From: Isoetes taiwanensis
Lineage: Eukaryota > Streptophyta > Lycopodiopsida > Isoetales > Isoetaceae
Length of the DNA: 64,000 bases
Reading direction: 5' to 3'
Assembly (NCBI GenBank): GCA_021234155.1
Contig: JAJEKV010000015.1
Location: forward strand, 11,118,101-11,182,100
In this document: one piece after another, positions 32,898-45,100 of the stretch
Numbering within the stretch: the stretch's first letter is position 1
Layout: every line of letters begins with the position of its first letter
Position numbers and translations under genes: made by a program
Notes under the pieces: model-generated
What the model was told of the DNA's origin: nothing
Database searches by the model: none
Seen by the model: the letters and a program-made list of their open reading frames with translations, nothing else

Positions 32898-34888
32898 CAT
32901 ACATACACATGGATCAATGTGCAGAAGAACTTGACGTTCAGCCCAAAAGCTTGCTTGCTGAAGCTGAATCAGAGGCGTTCGAAGCAGATGCTACAATCAA
33001 ATGTCCGAGATCCTGGATCATGGATTGTGGAGCAACTCATTTAATGACACCCAACAAGGAATGGTTTGTGGATCTTAATGCAATACATGGAGATCAATAT
33101 ATTAATGGAATCAGCTCCGTCTCAAAGTTGAAGGCGCAGGTTCTCTCAATCTTCATCTTCAAGAACATACAATTACATTGCATAAGGTACTGTTTGTCCT
33201 AGATCTCAAACGAAATCTGCTATCCCTTTCCCGGTTATGTGATGTTGGCATTCAGTCCTTTATTACTGCTCCCACTATTCATCTCATCAACAAAGAAAGA
33301 AGGGTCATTGGTACCGGATTAGAGAAGGTCATTTATACAAGTTTCAAGAGTATGTCTCAGTAGGAGGATCTGTGTTCGTAGCACACAGTTCAGATGAGGC
33401 CATCCAGTTTTGGCATAGGCGACTTGGCCATATTAGTGAAGGCAGAATGTATCAATTGTCTACTGGGCACATGGTTATAGGAATTCCATATCCATTTTCT
33501 GGAAAACTTCGAATTTGTGAAGGTTGTATCATGGCTAAGCAACATAAAAAGGCCAGATCCAAAGACAAAGGGACGAGAGCAACTCGACTCCTTGGGTTAT
33601 AGTCCATACTGATGTCAGCGGTCCTGTGACAGTCCATTCTTTCAGTGGGGCTCTCTATTTCATGGTCGTTATTGATGATTTCTCACGGTACACCACTGTC
33701 TACCCTCTCAAGAAGCGAAGTGTTCCACAAGTTCAAAATCTGGAAGCAGCAGGCTGAACGGCACACAGAGCTTAAGATCCATACTCTCCGTTGTGACAAT
33801 GCAAAGGACTACCTCTCAAAGGAATTCTCGGAGTATTTAGAAGCAGATGGCATTCAAAGGCACTTGAGTTTGCCATATGAACATCACTAGAACGGAGTCT
33901 CGGAGCGGAAAATTCGCACTCTCAAGGAATCTGCTAGAAGTATGTTGAAATTTGCTGGCTTATCTGATGGCTTTTGGGAGGAGGCAATTCTCACAGCTAC
34001 CTATCTCTCCAACCGAACTCCTATTGTAGCAGTTAAGGGGAAGACACCCGCTGAAGTTTGGCTTGGTGTTCAACCAGATCTCAGTCATCTCCGCATTTTT
34101 GGGTGTCCTGCCTATGCTCACATCTCATCTGAGATTCGTACTAAATCAACAGATCATGCTAAAAGATGTATTTTTGTTGGGTACTGCAGCGAAAGCAAAG
34201 GATACATATTGTTGGATGCGACCTCTAAGAAGATCATCAAAGCTTGCTCCGTGACATTTGATGAACAAGGGATGGAAGCAACCAGTTTTTTTCGTTCCCA
34301 TGTTGATACCGGTCTCTTTCAGGCTCCCGAACAAACCCAGCTTTGGCTCGAAATTCCACTTGTCCACACATCTCCTACAGTCACTCCCATCACCATCAGT
34401 ACTCCGCCCCATTCCCCGTCTGCTCCACCACTACCATCTTCCCATGGTGCACCACCACACCCCACGTTTCTTCCCCATCTGCACCCCTCTCCTTTAGTCC
34501 TCCACCTGCAGCACCACCTCCCCCTCCCCGCAGATCCACCCGTCCCAAGAAACCGACAGAAAAATGGACGACCTACAAAGGCTCTGCAAATTTAGCTCTT
34601 GCTCACACTCAAGAAGAGCTACTTGATCTTCATTACCCCCACTGGTGGACCTCGGATCTGGAGGAAGCCTGTGCTCACACTGCTTTGGTGACAGAACTTT
34701 TTGAGCCTTTTACTGTCATCGATGCTCTTGCCAGCCCCCAAGCTTTCCAGTGGCATCAAGCCATGTTGGAAGAGCTTCAATCCATGCAAGACACCAATGC
34801 CTGGACTCTCATGCCACTTCCGTCTGGCAGGAAACCCATAGGCAGCAAATGGATCTTCAAGTTGAAAACAAGTGCAGATAATACCATC
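32894..34888 (+). pseudogene. Copia A protease-integrase-RT start
   Basis: Protease core MDCGATHLM (about 33020) has Cys where DSG is usual. The GAG-pre-integrase zinc motif follows (WHRRLGHIS ... CEGCIMAKQHKKAR, 33372-33560). The integrase core pieces GPVTVHSF, VVIDDFSR, and NGVSERKIRTL are spread over frames, with a TAG replacing the Gln before NGV at about 33888. The integrase C-terminus and the RT opening GSKWIFKLK (34845-34870) remain. Several frame changes; cut off before the RT active site. Confidence 0.85.
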
Positions 34889-35091
34889 GCGACATGGGTT
34901 CTCAGATCCCCTTATGTTTGAGTAGCTGTAGCTTCCAAGTGGCTAATTCATAGGCCTTCATTCTAGCATCATTTCGTAGCTTAGCTTTCAAGCTTTCAGG
35001 TGAGCCATGTCTTGTGGCGAGATTCCATGCCTGCTGCCCACAATGGCGATTGCCCCCTTAACTGCGCAGAACATGGCGACCCTCCCCTAGC

Positions 35092-36685
35092 TATTCTCAA
35101 AGGTTTTCCAGATTTTTAACATCTCATCCTCCACATTTTCAAGGTTTCATTTTCTAGATTTATATGAACCGCCATAGCACCGTTTTTCAAGGTTTGTCCA
35201 GGTTTTTGCCGGAAAGTGAAAAGAGGCAGGATAGAGTTAGGCAAGATGGTGATCAAGAGCAGTTTAGGTCGATTTTAGCAGCCAGGCAGAGTTCCAAAAA
35301 TCCGTCTACAGACGGGCAAGTGGATCAATCCATCTTTCTGGTCAAGCAGACTTTAGGTCAATCAGAAGCAGTTTAGGTCGATCCTCCGGGCAGAGTTCAT
35401 GCTTACTTGTTTTTTTCAATGGCCTGCTTTTTCTTGCTAAATGCTTTATGTAACCAAGATCATACTTATGATACTCTAAATCCAAGCTTCTTCTGATTGA
35501 TTCTAGGCTTTGATCTGGATAGCTAGAGGTTCTATTGTTTTTTAAAGCTTCTACGGTTTCTATTCTGTGATCGCCATAGCCAAGAGAGTGAACGATGTAC
35601 AGCTGAAAACAAGATATTTAACTTAACTTGCACTAAGTGTTTATTACGTAGCACTAAATGGGCGAGCCCACGCCCAAATTTTGGCCATAATGAGCGACGA
35701 CAGGGGTTTGATCCCTTTAACTGGGTGGTCCAAGCAGATTTTTCACTTTCACATTGGCAGGGAAGTGGTCTTAGCTTGGTACAAACCATGGTATGGAGCT
35801 TCTCCAAGATTTATCTTTGACAGAAACTTTTTCTAATCCCCAAGGCTTTGAAGGCAGATTTTCAAACATTTGGTTTTTTTGATATAACATCAGTGCAAAA
35901 TCTTCTTCATCGCCTATTGCTGGTATATCTTCGCCAAATTCTAGAATAGGATGAGATTTTGCAATGGAACAATCTTCAAGGCTGGAATATGAGATATGGG
36001 AGCTTCTGGTCCTGATAAATGATCTGCAGACTGTTTATCATGATAAACAGTTCGTAGCCTGTTTAGGAACGCAATAAAGTTACCCTGGTCATGGGTCGTG
36101 GCACGATCATCACCGTGGGTTATTCTACGGGATGGAATCACCCACCGTTGGGATTGCGCCATATCAGCATGACCAGGGTAACTTTATTGCGTTCCGTTTA
36201 TCACAGGGTAGATGGCAATTACTGCTAATGATGCATCTGAAATCAACGGTTAAGATTGAAAATCTGCGAGGAGCCGCCGGTTAAGTAGGACATTTTCCTT
36301 TCACTGTACACTATAGAGTTGGTGGTTCAGTGGCTGTATTTTTTGAACTAGCTTAAAACAAAAGCACCCTCGGCTCAGAATCTTATCTGCATACTGCATG
36401 GCAAGAAAAGCGCCTGCCAAGACTACCAGGTAACCAGAACCTCCGTTCCAACCCATAATAGAAATTTACCTCCTAAATGTTAGGCTAAACCCTCTGATAA
36501 CAGTTACCCTTTTTTAGCTCTTTTCCACATATTGCTAACTTGAGACGTGGTCTCTCAGAAAATTAGTTGCATGCCATCACCGAGTCGACTTCATCCCCTC
36601 CTAATTCGTTTCCTTAATCTCGGCATCAGAGCAACATTCTGAGATTTCTGTTGTGGCTTCAAATTTTTGAGATTTCTATGGGACT
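35092..36685. repeat. Segmental duplication, left copy (dirigent upstream region)
   Basis: Nearly collinear with 53215-54297 plus 55285-55671. Differences are a foldback insertion here (about 36057-36203), a 987-bp insertion in the other copy at the position corresponding to 36288, and small indels. It continues beyond the pogo element at 40653-41056. The ORFs on either strand in this region occur in both copies but show no recognisable protein. Confidence 0.9.
36066..36195. repeat. Foldback insertion with perfect 28-bp arms
   Basis: Arms 36066-36093 (GGAACGCAATAAAGTTACCC...) and 36168-36195 are perfectly complementary around a 74-nt loop. The whole block (about 36057-36203) is missing from the sister copy near 54218, so it is a recent insertion. 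It sits beside a 20-nt palindrome, CTGTTTATCATGATAAACAG, that both copies share. Confidence 0.85.
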
Positions 36686-37291
36686 AAGGGAAGATGTCCG
36701 CCAATAGTGAAGCGCCCTCACTGGCGCAACCCTACGTGGCGTTTTGAATGGTCAAAATGGCCCATTTTCAGAGCTGAGTTGGCACAGTTCGTGACTGTTA
36801 GTGTGTCGGCCCAAACCCTAAGGGTTTTCAGACAGGAAACAAATGGTTCTAGCTGCTCACGACAATGGAGCGGGAAATTTTTCGTGATGGCGCGGGATCT
36901 TCTCCTGAGCGTTCGCGGTCGTCCCTTAATGGTGGTTGTTAGGATCTTGCTGGAGACTTCACTTGCCCGCCAAAATCAGGTATCCTATCAATAGGTGAAA
37001 TATTTTTAGCCCTGATTTCATGCATACAGACCGTGGCAATGGTTCAGGGGCACTGCTTCTACCTAATGCATCCAAAAAAGCATTGTAATCTGTTGTAGAA
37101 GGTCCGGATGCTCTAGTATAATGGATTGATGACATGTTTCCATCTCATCCTTCCTTTTTTTTCCCTCCTTTCTCTAACTTTAGCTCTGAGATCTTTCGTG
37201 CATCTGATGGCTGAAATACCATGTCTTCTTGGATTGATGACATGGTATGCTTCTAGCCTTTGATTCAATTACGTTTGAAGGAAAATTTTTC

Positions 37292-37299
37292 TATAAATA
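37292..37299 (+). promoter_or_regulatory. TATA box of the pogo-like transposase
   Basis: TATAAATA about 72 bases upstream of the ATG at 37371. This placement is why I prefer that start to the in-frame ATG at 37260, which lies upstream of the box. Confidence 0.6.
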
Positions 37300-37370
37300 C
37301 TTATGCATCCTTCTCTTCCAGCATTGCACCTTCTCTTTGTTTGCTACAGCTCCTTTCTTTCTTTGTTGAT

Positions 37371-39896
37371 ATGAATCTCAGGAAGAGATCATATGCTGTG
37401 CCTCCACAAGCTCCTTCAGTAGCTCCTGAAAGTCTAGATGATGTAATTCCTGCCCCTTCCAGCAAGAAGAAGAGGTCTTCAAGGCCTATTATTCTGCAAC
37501 AACAAGATTTGCATGAAGAATTGGGCCCTAAGAAGGTCAGATATTTTAAAAGGGGGCCTGGTTCAAGGAGGACTTGGATAAGGCAATTGATCAATGCTAT
37601 TGATGATGGAATTTTATCCATCAGAAAAGCTGCCAATCACTATGGCATACCACAAACCACCCTTCGAAATCATCTCTATGGTTTATCCCTCAACAAGTTT
37701 GGTGCTATTCCAAAGGGATTAACCATAGAGGAAGAAGAGAAATTGCTGAATTGGGCCTTTCAATTGTGTGAAGAAGGGAGGCCAGTCACACTTGATGTGA
37801 TGAGGGAGAGGGTTGGTCAGATGACAATCAATAGGCAAACATGCTTTAAGCATGGATTGCCTGGACCTAAATGGTGGAGGGGGTTTAAGAAAAGACACCC
37901 TGATCTTGTATTAAGATCCACACAATGTGTGGAAGTAAATAGAATGAAGGCAATGACCACACACAATTTGCAGAATTTTTATGGCACTCTAATGAAAGTG
38001 TATGAAGATTTGCAGCTAGATCCTTCTAGGATATGGAATTGTGACGAAACTGGAGTACAAGCTGGAGATAGACATGGTATGAGGGTTTTGGCAAGGAAAG
38101 GTAAAAAGGAAGTTACTCAAATAGTTCCTGTAAATAGGGAATGGGTTACTGTCCTTGTTTGTGTTAATGCTAGTGGCATAAAAATTCCTAACTTGTATGT
38201 TTTCAAAGGGAAAAGAATCAGAGATACAAATTTGCTTGCTGGTTGTGAGGCTGGTGCCATTCTTAGCTTCCAAAAAAAAGCTTGGATCACTGATCTTTTA
38301 TTTGAATCATGGTTGGATCATTTTAGAAGACATATTCCAGGAGGTGTTTCCAAAGATAGGCCACACCTTCTAATTTGTGATGGCCATGGGAGTCATGTGA
38401 CTCTTGTGACATCATCAAGGCAAAGGAGATGGGACTTCACATTTTGAATCTGCCAGCACATACTAGTCATCGTCTTCAGCCCCTAGATACAGGTGTTTTT
38501 GGGCCTTTCAAGACTAGTTTTAGAAGGCTGAGAGCAAAGTTTGTGCATGATAAGTATGGTATGAAACCATCAAAAGAAGATATTGCTTCTCTCATTTCCA
38601 ATGCAATAATTTCTGCATGCACTCCAGCCAACATAAAGGCTGGATTCTCCACAACAGGTATATGGTCTTTTGATAATTTGAAAGTACAAGCTGATCCTGT
38701 AGCTGATAGAATGCATGTCGAGAGGATGGCCAACCATGTAGTCATAAATAGTGATGATGATGCAGATTCTGATGCAGCAGAAGATGGACCAGTTGTACGA
38801 GGTAAATGATGTGATTGCTTTTCTTATTTATTTAACACCACTTTTTATTTTATTTTATTTTATTTTGCATTCCTCTTATCTAACACCACTTATTTTTCAA
38901 ATAGGAGCTCCGACTGTTGAAGAGCAATGTGTTATTCTACCAGCAGCAATTGATGTAGGCAATGAGCCTATTCTGCCAACTAATGCAGGTTTTGAGCCTA
39001 TTCTAGAGGGGCAACATGATATTGTTGTACCTGCTAGGTCTGATCAGCAAACCAATCAAGCAAATAATGATATTGCTGTACCTGCCAGGTCTGATCAGCA
39101 AACCAATCAAGCAAATAATGATATTGTTGTTTCTGCCAGATCTTATCAGCAAACCAATCAAGCCAATCAAGGTAAAAAGAGTAGGAGAGCCAGAATTCCA
39201 GATTCGTTAAGAAATAGGTTATATGTTTCTGCAGATGATGTTATTATTGCTAGAATTGAGTTGCAAAGGAAACGTGATGAAGCAGCTAGAATTAGGGAGG
39301 AAAAGGAAGCTGAGAGAAAGAAAATACAGGAAGGGAAAAGAATGGCAAAAAAGATGGAGAAGAAGAGGAAGGAGGAAGAGAAAAAGAAAAGAGAGGAAGC
39401 AAAGAAATTGAGGGAGGAGGAGAAAAGAAAAGCAATAGAGGATAAGAGGTCAGGAAGGCCAAGAAGAGAAAGAAAGGCAAAAAAATATATAGATTATGAC
39501 ATGGATACTGATGATGGTGAAATGCAGGAGGAATATGCTTCAGACCATAGACAACAGCCAGAAGTAAGTGAGCCAAATGCAAATTTGCAGCAGAGCCAAG
39601 GACTTGAACTTGTAGTTGACTTGCCTCTTGATGAACAACATGCATTGCTCCAGGACAGCCAGCCACCTATTGAGGAAGAGGATATGATAGGTTGTAGTTT
39701 GGAGGAGACTCACATGTGTTCATGGGACCAACATTGCAGGGAAAAAGAAGACCAATTGGCTGAAAATATCCAGCAAACATCTTCTTCATGTTCTGGTAGT
39801 TTTGATGAATCTGAAGAAATTCAGAAAAAAACAAAAGCATTGGATGATTTGTATCGAGCCGAGGCACATAACCATTTGTTAAACCTTGGCCTTTGA
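37371..39896 (+). pseudogene. Pogo-like transposase (one frameshift, one intron)
   Basis: Catalyses cut-and-paste transposition. Starts MNLRKRSYAVPPQ. An HTH_psq domain (IRKAANHYGIPQTTLRNHL) is followed by a CENP-B-type second HTH (CFKHGLPGPKWWRGFKKRHP). The DDE_1 catalytic core has WNCDETGV, LLICDGHGSH and QPLDTGVFGPFK, giving all three Asp. A long Lys/Glu coiled coil and the motif GCSLEETHMCSWD follow, ending LDDLYRAEAHNHLLNLGL. A net one-base loss at about 38403-38408 breaks the frame between the second and third Asp. A 103-bp phase-1 intron (38802-38904, GTAAAT...AAATAG) joins the two C-terminal ORFs. Apart from that frameshift the roughly 806-residue protein looks intact, so the element was active recently. 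Confidence 0.9.
38802..38904 (+). other. Intron in the transposase gene
   Basis: GT at 38802-38803 and AG at 38903-38904. It contains repeated TTTTA pentamers and a pyrimidine-rich 3' end. Removal fuses GPVVRG to APTVEEQ in frame; without it the upstream frame stops at once. Confidence 0.75.
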
Positions 39897-40654
39897 TGAT
39901 AGTGTAAGATTCTTAATGTAAGCAATGTAATTCTTTGATGATTTGGGGTTTAAGCAATGTAAATTGATGTTTTTAGTTGCTTTGAGTTGGTTTAACTATT
40001 CAATGTGCAATTAGAGTATCTATTCTTCCAGGTATGTTTACTGAACTCAAAACTCATTTCTATTAACTAGTTTGAAAGACATGATTAACTACAAATGTGA
40101 TCAAGACCAGTTGTGTTGGCACTTGATTGAAGGTTCAAATCCTTCAACTCCATGGTCTTTTTGCTTAGAATTGTTTGCAGCAGGTTTAACTGAAAGGAGC
40201 AGTAGCAGCAACACCTATAAAGTCTAATTCTTGATCAATCAATGTCCTCTGGAATCACCATTTAGGTACTGTTCATGCAGCATTGAAACTTATTAGTGCA
40301 CAATATGGAACTTGACATGCACCAGGTAATGCCATTGAAGATCAGGGACTGCACCATTTGGATTTGGAAGTCGCTCCATTAAAGGCATTGGTGCGCACCA
40401 AGGACGTCATTGGTGTGCTCCATTAAAACTGTCACCATTTAGGAATATGTCTCACTGGTAAGGGCAAATGACCCCCTCAAGTTTCTGCCCAGATTGAAGA
40501 CACATATATTTTTTAGTTAAATTTCTGATTTTGGAATATGATGGTGCAGGTATTAGAGCATAAATCTGGACAATCAGGGTAGGTTTTGATGATTGTTGCA
40601 GTTTAGAACAGATCAAATGGTGTTAAATGCACCATTGATGGACATCTTCCCTTA

Positions 40655-41056
40655 GTGCAGGAATCCGGATGCGTGTGTTTGTGTGGACAGACAGACTGAG
40701 TTGTTTGCGGTTGTAGGGCTCCCCAGTAAAAATATATGTCATCTTGGACGGGTGTTTCCTTCCAAATTACTCTATTATACTTAACTGGTTGGAAGGTCAC
40801 TCTATGCTTCCTGCAGTATAAACTGCTTCTAGTCAATTCAGATAATTAGCCAAAACATCACAATTAAAGGCCAGATCACCCAAATTTGCGTATCACGGCA
40901 CTTAGCCGAAGAGTCAGATGGGCATATTCCTGGCTCTATATAAAATGGAAAACATGGTTAGGGAGCTTGCCATTCTAAAGATGTCAAACTCTGCACGTAT
41001 TATGTTGCAATTTTTTCTTCTGTTTTGTGTTGCATCATTCAGCAGGGCAGCGTATT
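40655..41056 (+). pseudogene. Dirigent gene copy: promoter and signal peptide only
   Basis: Matches 55673-56116: the same upstream region, the same TATATAAA (40937-40944) and the same start of the coding region, MSNSAR-MLQFFLLFCVASF, encoding the secretion signal. After GTATT at 41056 the dirigent sequence is replaced by LINE sequence, and I find no continuation of the dirigent body downstream. Transcription from this promoter would now give a signal peptide fused to LINE-derived residues in one frame (MGIF...AYWRYKS, stop at 41106). Confidence 0.9.
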
Positions 41057-42081
41057 GGAGGTACAAAAGCATTATTTGCCATGCAAAGAAAATGCAAAAA
41101 AGCTGAAATTGTTGATTGGAAGCTTAAAAAGATGTTATATGAGTCCTTCGTGAGATCCGTGGTGCTCTATGGATGTGAGGCATGGAGGCCGGGATTATCA
41201 CAAGATATGTGGAAGCACGTGGAGAAGATACAAAAGAAATTCCTATTGACAGAACTAGGAGTAAAGATGCAAACTCCTTATCCAATGATGTTGGCGGATT
41301 CACACATGATGCAACTCGAAGCAGAAGCTATATATTGCACATTAAAATATGTGGCAAAGGTCACCGAGATGGAAAATGAAAGGCTCCCGAGATTAGCCAT
41401 GGAACAAAGCAAGATAAAAGGCTGGCATACAGACGTACAGAAATGGCTTGGGAAATGGAGCATGTCAATTGATAATGTACCCAATGATCAAGCAGTTTTA
41501 CGGGAATGGGTAAAAATTAATGTGCAGCACAAAATGTGGGTTAATCCTGGAACAAAGATGAGTTTCTACAGGCAGGTAATTAATCCCAATTTATGTGCAG
41601 CGCCCCATCTTGCAGGCAAAGTTTCATACGAGAAAAGGCATATGATATGCAGATTAAGACTAAGTTCTCATCATTTGGGAGTAGAGGTTGGGAGATGGGG
41701 GAATCTTCCAAGATACAGACGTACATGCAGAGTATGTGGAGATGATGAGATAGAGGATGAGAACCATTTGGTATTACATTGCCCTGCCTACCAGAATATT
41801 AGAGATCTCTATGGTATTCCAGATAATATTTCTTTGCATGATTTCTTTGGAAAACCGGTCCACACTATCGGAAATTTCCTATCCGATGTGATGAAGATGA
41901 GAGAAGTATCAATTAAAAATTATAGGCAACTGTTGGACGACTATGAAAAAGAAGAGAGCGAGCCTAATGCTGCCCCACTTGAGGGCATATTAGATGATAT
42001 GTGATTAAGTAATACTGTCTGTAGAATATATTGTCCTCTAGACCTGATGGTCTCATAGACACAATAAACATTTCATTTCAT
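41057..42081 (+). mobile_element. 5'-truncated LINE, 3' end of the RT protein
   Basis: ORF 41027-42004 is open for about 316 LINE codons. It begins inside the RT thumb region (GGTKALFAMQRKCKK), has the typical ESFVRSVVLYGCEAW, and ends with a zinc-finger-like CRVCGDDEIEDENHLVLHC motif. The 3' UTR contains AATAAA (42062-42067) and ends CATTTCATTTCATTT before a CCCT repeat. It is a lineage different from the L1-like copy at 1600-3900. The 5' truncation is typical of target-primed retrotransposition. The catalytic FADD block is absent. Confidence 0.85.
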
Positions 42082-42137
42082 TTCCCTCCCTCCCTCCCTC
42101 CCTCCCTCCCTCCCTCTCTCTCTCTCTCTCTCTCTCA
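42082..42137. repeat. (CCCT)n-(CT)n microsatellite
   Basis: About eight CCCT tetramers, then a CT dinucleotide run, directly after the LINE 3' end. Confidence 0.95.
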
Positions 42138-45100
42138 TATTTGCCTAGCTTTCTTCGCTAGACTAGCATAATTCCATAGGAAAATGCTTGTTTTATCGTC
42201 TTTTGCAATTTTTACCTTCATAATAGCAGATGTTGGGATTTTTTTTGACAAAAATCAGAATTCTAGAAGACTTGTTTTTCCTAGAAGGGGGTGGATCTGC
42301 AGCTTCATATCCTATTGTTTAAGTTTGGATTTTTCGGTTTAGTAGAAAACTTTTTTAGTTTTTTTTTTTAAGGCGATTTTCTAAGATTTTTAATGTTTTT
42401 GGATGTCGGCAAATATTTCCGACTTCCAAAAATTGGGACTTTTCTTTTTTTTATGATTTCGACTTATTTTTTTCTGCTTTCTGTGGACAGATCCAGCATA
42501 CGCATGCTCATCTCATGGTTGCATCGTGGCGTGCATGCCGGATTTTTTGAATCGGGCAAATAGATTGCGCTTATGCTAGGTCTTTAGGCATCCATGGCAT
42601 TCAACAAGATTTTGGGTCACGCCTCTTCATCCGGCTATGGCGATTTCTGGAGCGGAGGAAGCGAAGGGGGAGGTCTATCATGGCCATGAAATCTGCATGA
42701 GCAAGGTCTTCTGACTACACCCAATGCTCCTCCTGTTTGTTTTTCCAGATATTCGTGACCAGCATATGGATGTACATTTTCGTGCAGCAGCTGATGATAT
42801 TTTCATTTTGAAATGGATAGATCCATCTCCATCTTGCAATTCCGGCCATTGGCTTAGCTTACAGAGCATAAATAGCTGATTTTGACCTATTCCGGACATT
42901 CTGAAGGTGTATTTTAGCATTTACAGTTTTGATCTATGTTTTTGTTGCTGATGTGATATGGATTTTTTTTTTGTGTATGTTGTTTGCAAATAACGAAGGA
43001 ATTGCCAGGACAAACTGATGAGGAGAACAGTTGTTTTGTGGTCAGCAGCTTCTGATCACAGATCCAACAATTAAAAAGGGAAGTTGAGAAGAAAATTGTT
43101 GTATTTCCATGAGCGAATAGATCACAAGAAAGGTAAGATGCTTTCTTGATTGGATTTCTTTCCATGGCATTGCATTTCCTAGCATGATTTCTGTAGGGCA
43201 TGATTTCTCTTAGTTTGGGCATCAAGCTTGGTATTTGCCCTATTTTTGTTTGCTCCTCATGCCAGAGCATATTTATGCATCCTATTGCTTGAGGTGTTCA
43301 GGAGAGCAAAGATGCATGTAAGAACATACCAGGAACTAGGCCCTTTTTGGATGCCAACAAGCAGGGGCCAGTGCAAATATCAGTGCACAAGTTGGATTGG
43401 AGGCGAGCAGATTTTTTTGACCTTCTATTTCCACCAAGAGTTAACCCTTTTTCTATGATTTCGATTTGGCTAATAAGGGGTTACAGGATAGAATACAGAG
43501 ATGCTTTTTGTGATTTGGTTGTTTGTTGACTATGAAAGCTGTGACATATTTAACATGCAGGCTCTGAATGTCTTTGGAAGGCAAATTATATTAGGGCATC
43601 TGAAACTCAGGGCACAGGTATTCATGCCTCTTAACTATTTAAAATTGCTTCTTCCTCTTGCAGTGCTTAGAGGCGTCAGAAAATTCTTTATGTTGTCTAA
43701 GATCTTCACTATTCTCTAGATTCTATCGTATTTTATGCCCTCTAAATATTACAGGCATTTTTTGTAGGCCGCTCAACAGGACAATACAGAAGAATGGGAA
43801 GATATTCATAACAACAAATAATGTCCTTCTACATAGAGGTAATTGCACATGCATATATGAATGATCAAAAGGCTGATGTGCCATATAGCCATATGACTGT
43901 GTGGCTTGATCTGATTTTGTCTGAAGGATAAAGGGTGAGACATATACAAAATTTAAAATAATTCAGAGGTGGTTGTGAAGAGTTGTAGTATGTTTTCCAG
44001 ATAATGCATTATAGGTAAACACATGGATTTGATGAAGAATACGGATGCTGGACTTTTATCAGAGCAATGTTTTTTTTGTCCCAGGTTCAACATCTTTTTA
44101 GAGTAATCTTAAGCATAGACTAGCTGTGAGCTTAATATGTTCTCTATACCATTGCAGCAAGTTTGATATCAGGTGCCACATCAGATCCGATGAACCTTTT
44201 ATTCTCATTTCTTAAATGCTTGCTCCCTGTTACTTTGATGCTCTGGTCAAGTCCTTATGAATGCTTTGACACATTATACAGTAATTCAGTCAAGCAGCCA
44301 AAGATGAGGTCCAAGATCTATCTACTTTAAACGATGAAACTTGCGTGAGCATTAGTTTAGGGATCGGGTACATGTGGCATGGTCAACTTCATTGTTGATT
44401 ACACATAATTTTCAATTGCCAGGGGAATTTGAGATGCCAACAAACTTGGTGTATACAAGGAGCTACGTATTGATTGTGGGAAAGTTGGGCACTTGCTCTA
44501 TAGGCACTTTCAGCTCCTCCTCCAGGCTGTAGGGATTAAAAAGGTAAGCTCAATACGATTGATTTTTTATGATGTACTATTGGGCTATAAGTATAGCAAG
44601 TTTGATCTAGAAGCACCTTCAGCGACCAATCTCAGTGTGATTAGACATAAATCTTTTTAATCCATTAATTTAAGATAATTATAGCTATTTGGCATGGTGC
44701 TTGATGATGAAGCTTATGTTTTTGGGTTTTGGCAGGTATATGATAGCTTTAGCTGCTAAGAGTTTTTCCTATAGTCAGCTGTACAGTCTCAAAACATTTT
44801 AGATATGATTTCACATGTTTACAAAATGAGGTACTCCATAGCAATCAAATATATCATGCAGTGGCATTCATGGGCATTTTATAAGGTTATGCTTCCTTAG
44901 AGTTTTTGTATTTTACTCATTTGCAAATAATGACTTGAATAATATTTACGGAGCTTTCTAAAATGTCGTCCTTGCTATTTTTATGTAATTTAGACCAATT
45001 AGACAAGTATAATGTACATTGTTCATTTCTAATAATCGCAAAAAGATTGCTGAACATTGTTCATTCCAATAATAGGAAGAACAAACGACTACCCCCATAT

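Larger units (their letters stand above)
31440..34888 (+). mobile_element. 3'-truncated Ty1/copia element (A)
   Basis: A primer site at 31603 follows an LTR end (...CTTCA), then gag, protease, integrase and the first residues of RT. Homology stops abruptly at about 34888 inside RT, so RNase H, polypurine tract and 3' LTR are missing. The 5' LTR start is not determined; TATATATATTTAGA at about 31499 could be its TATA region. Stops and frameshifts throughout show it is dead. Confidence 0.85.
36687..40652 (+). mobile_element. Complete-ended pogo-like DNA transposon, 3966 bp
   Basis: Ends are AGGGAAGATGTCC (36687-36699) and its perfect inverse (40640-40652), with similarity extending to about 21 bp. 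TA flanks both sides (36685-36686, 40653-40654). The paralogous locus at 55661-55680 reads GGGACTAGTGCAGG, the uninterrupted target, so exact boundaries and the TA duplication are proven internally. TA duplication, CENP-B-like transposase and DDD catalytic motif place it in the pogo branch of Tc1/mariner. Confidence 0.97.

Noticed and set aside
35532-35807. 91-codon minus-strand ORF, also at 53468-53965, as a conserved gene
   Set aside because: It appears in both copies only because the segment is duplicated; no domain, and indels shift its ends. The GGGATCAAACCCC in it might be a degenerate Pol III B box, but no convincing A box was found.
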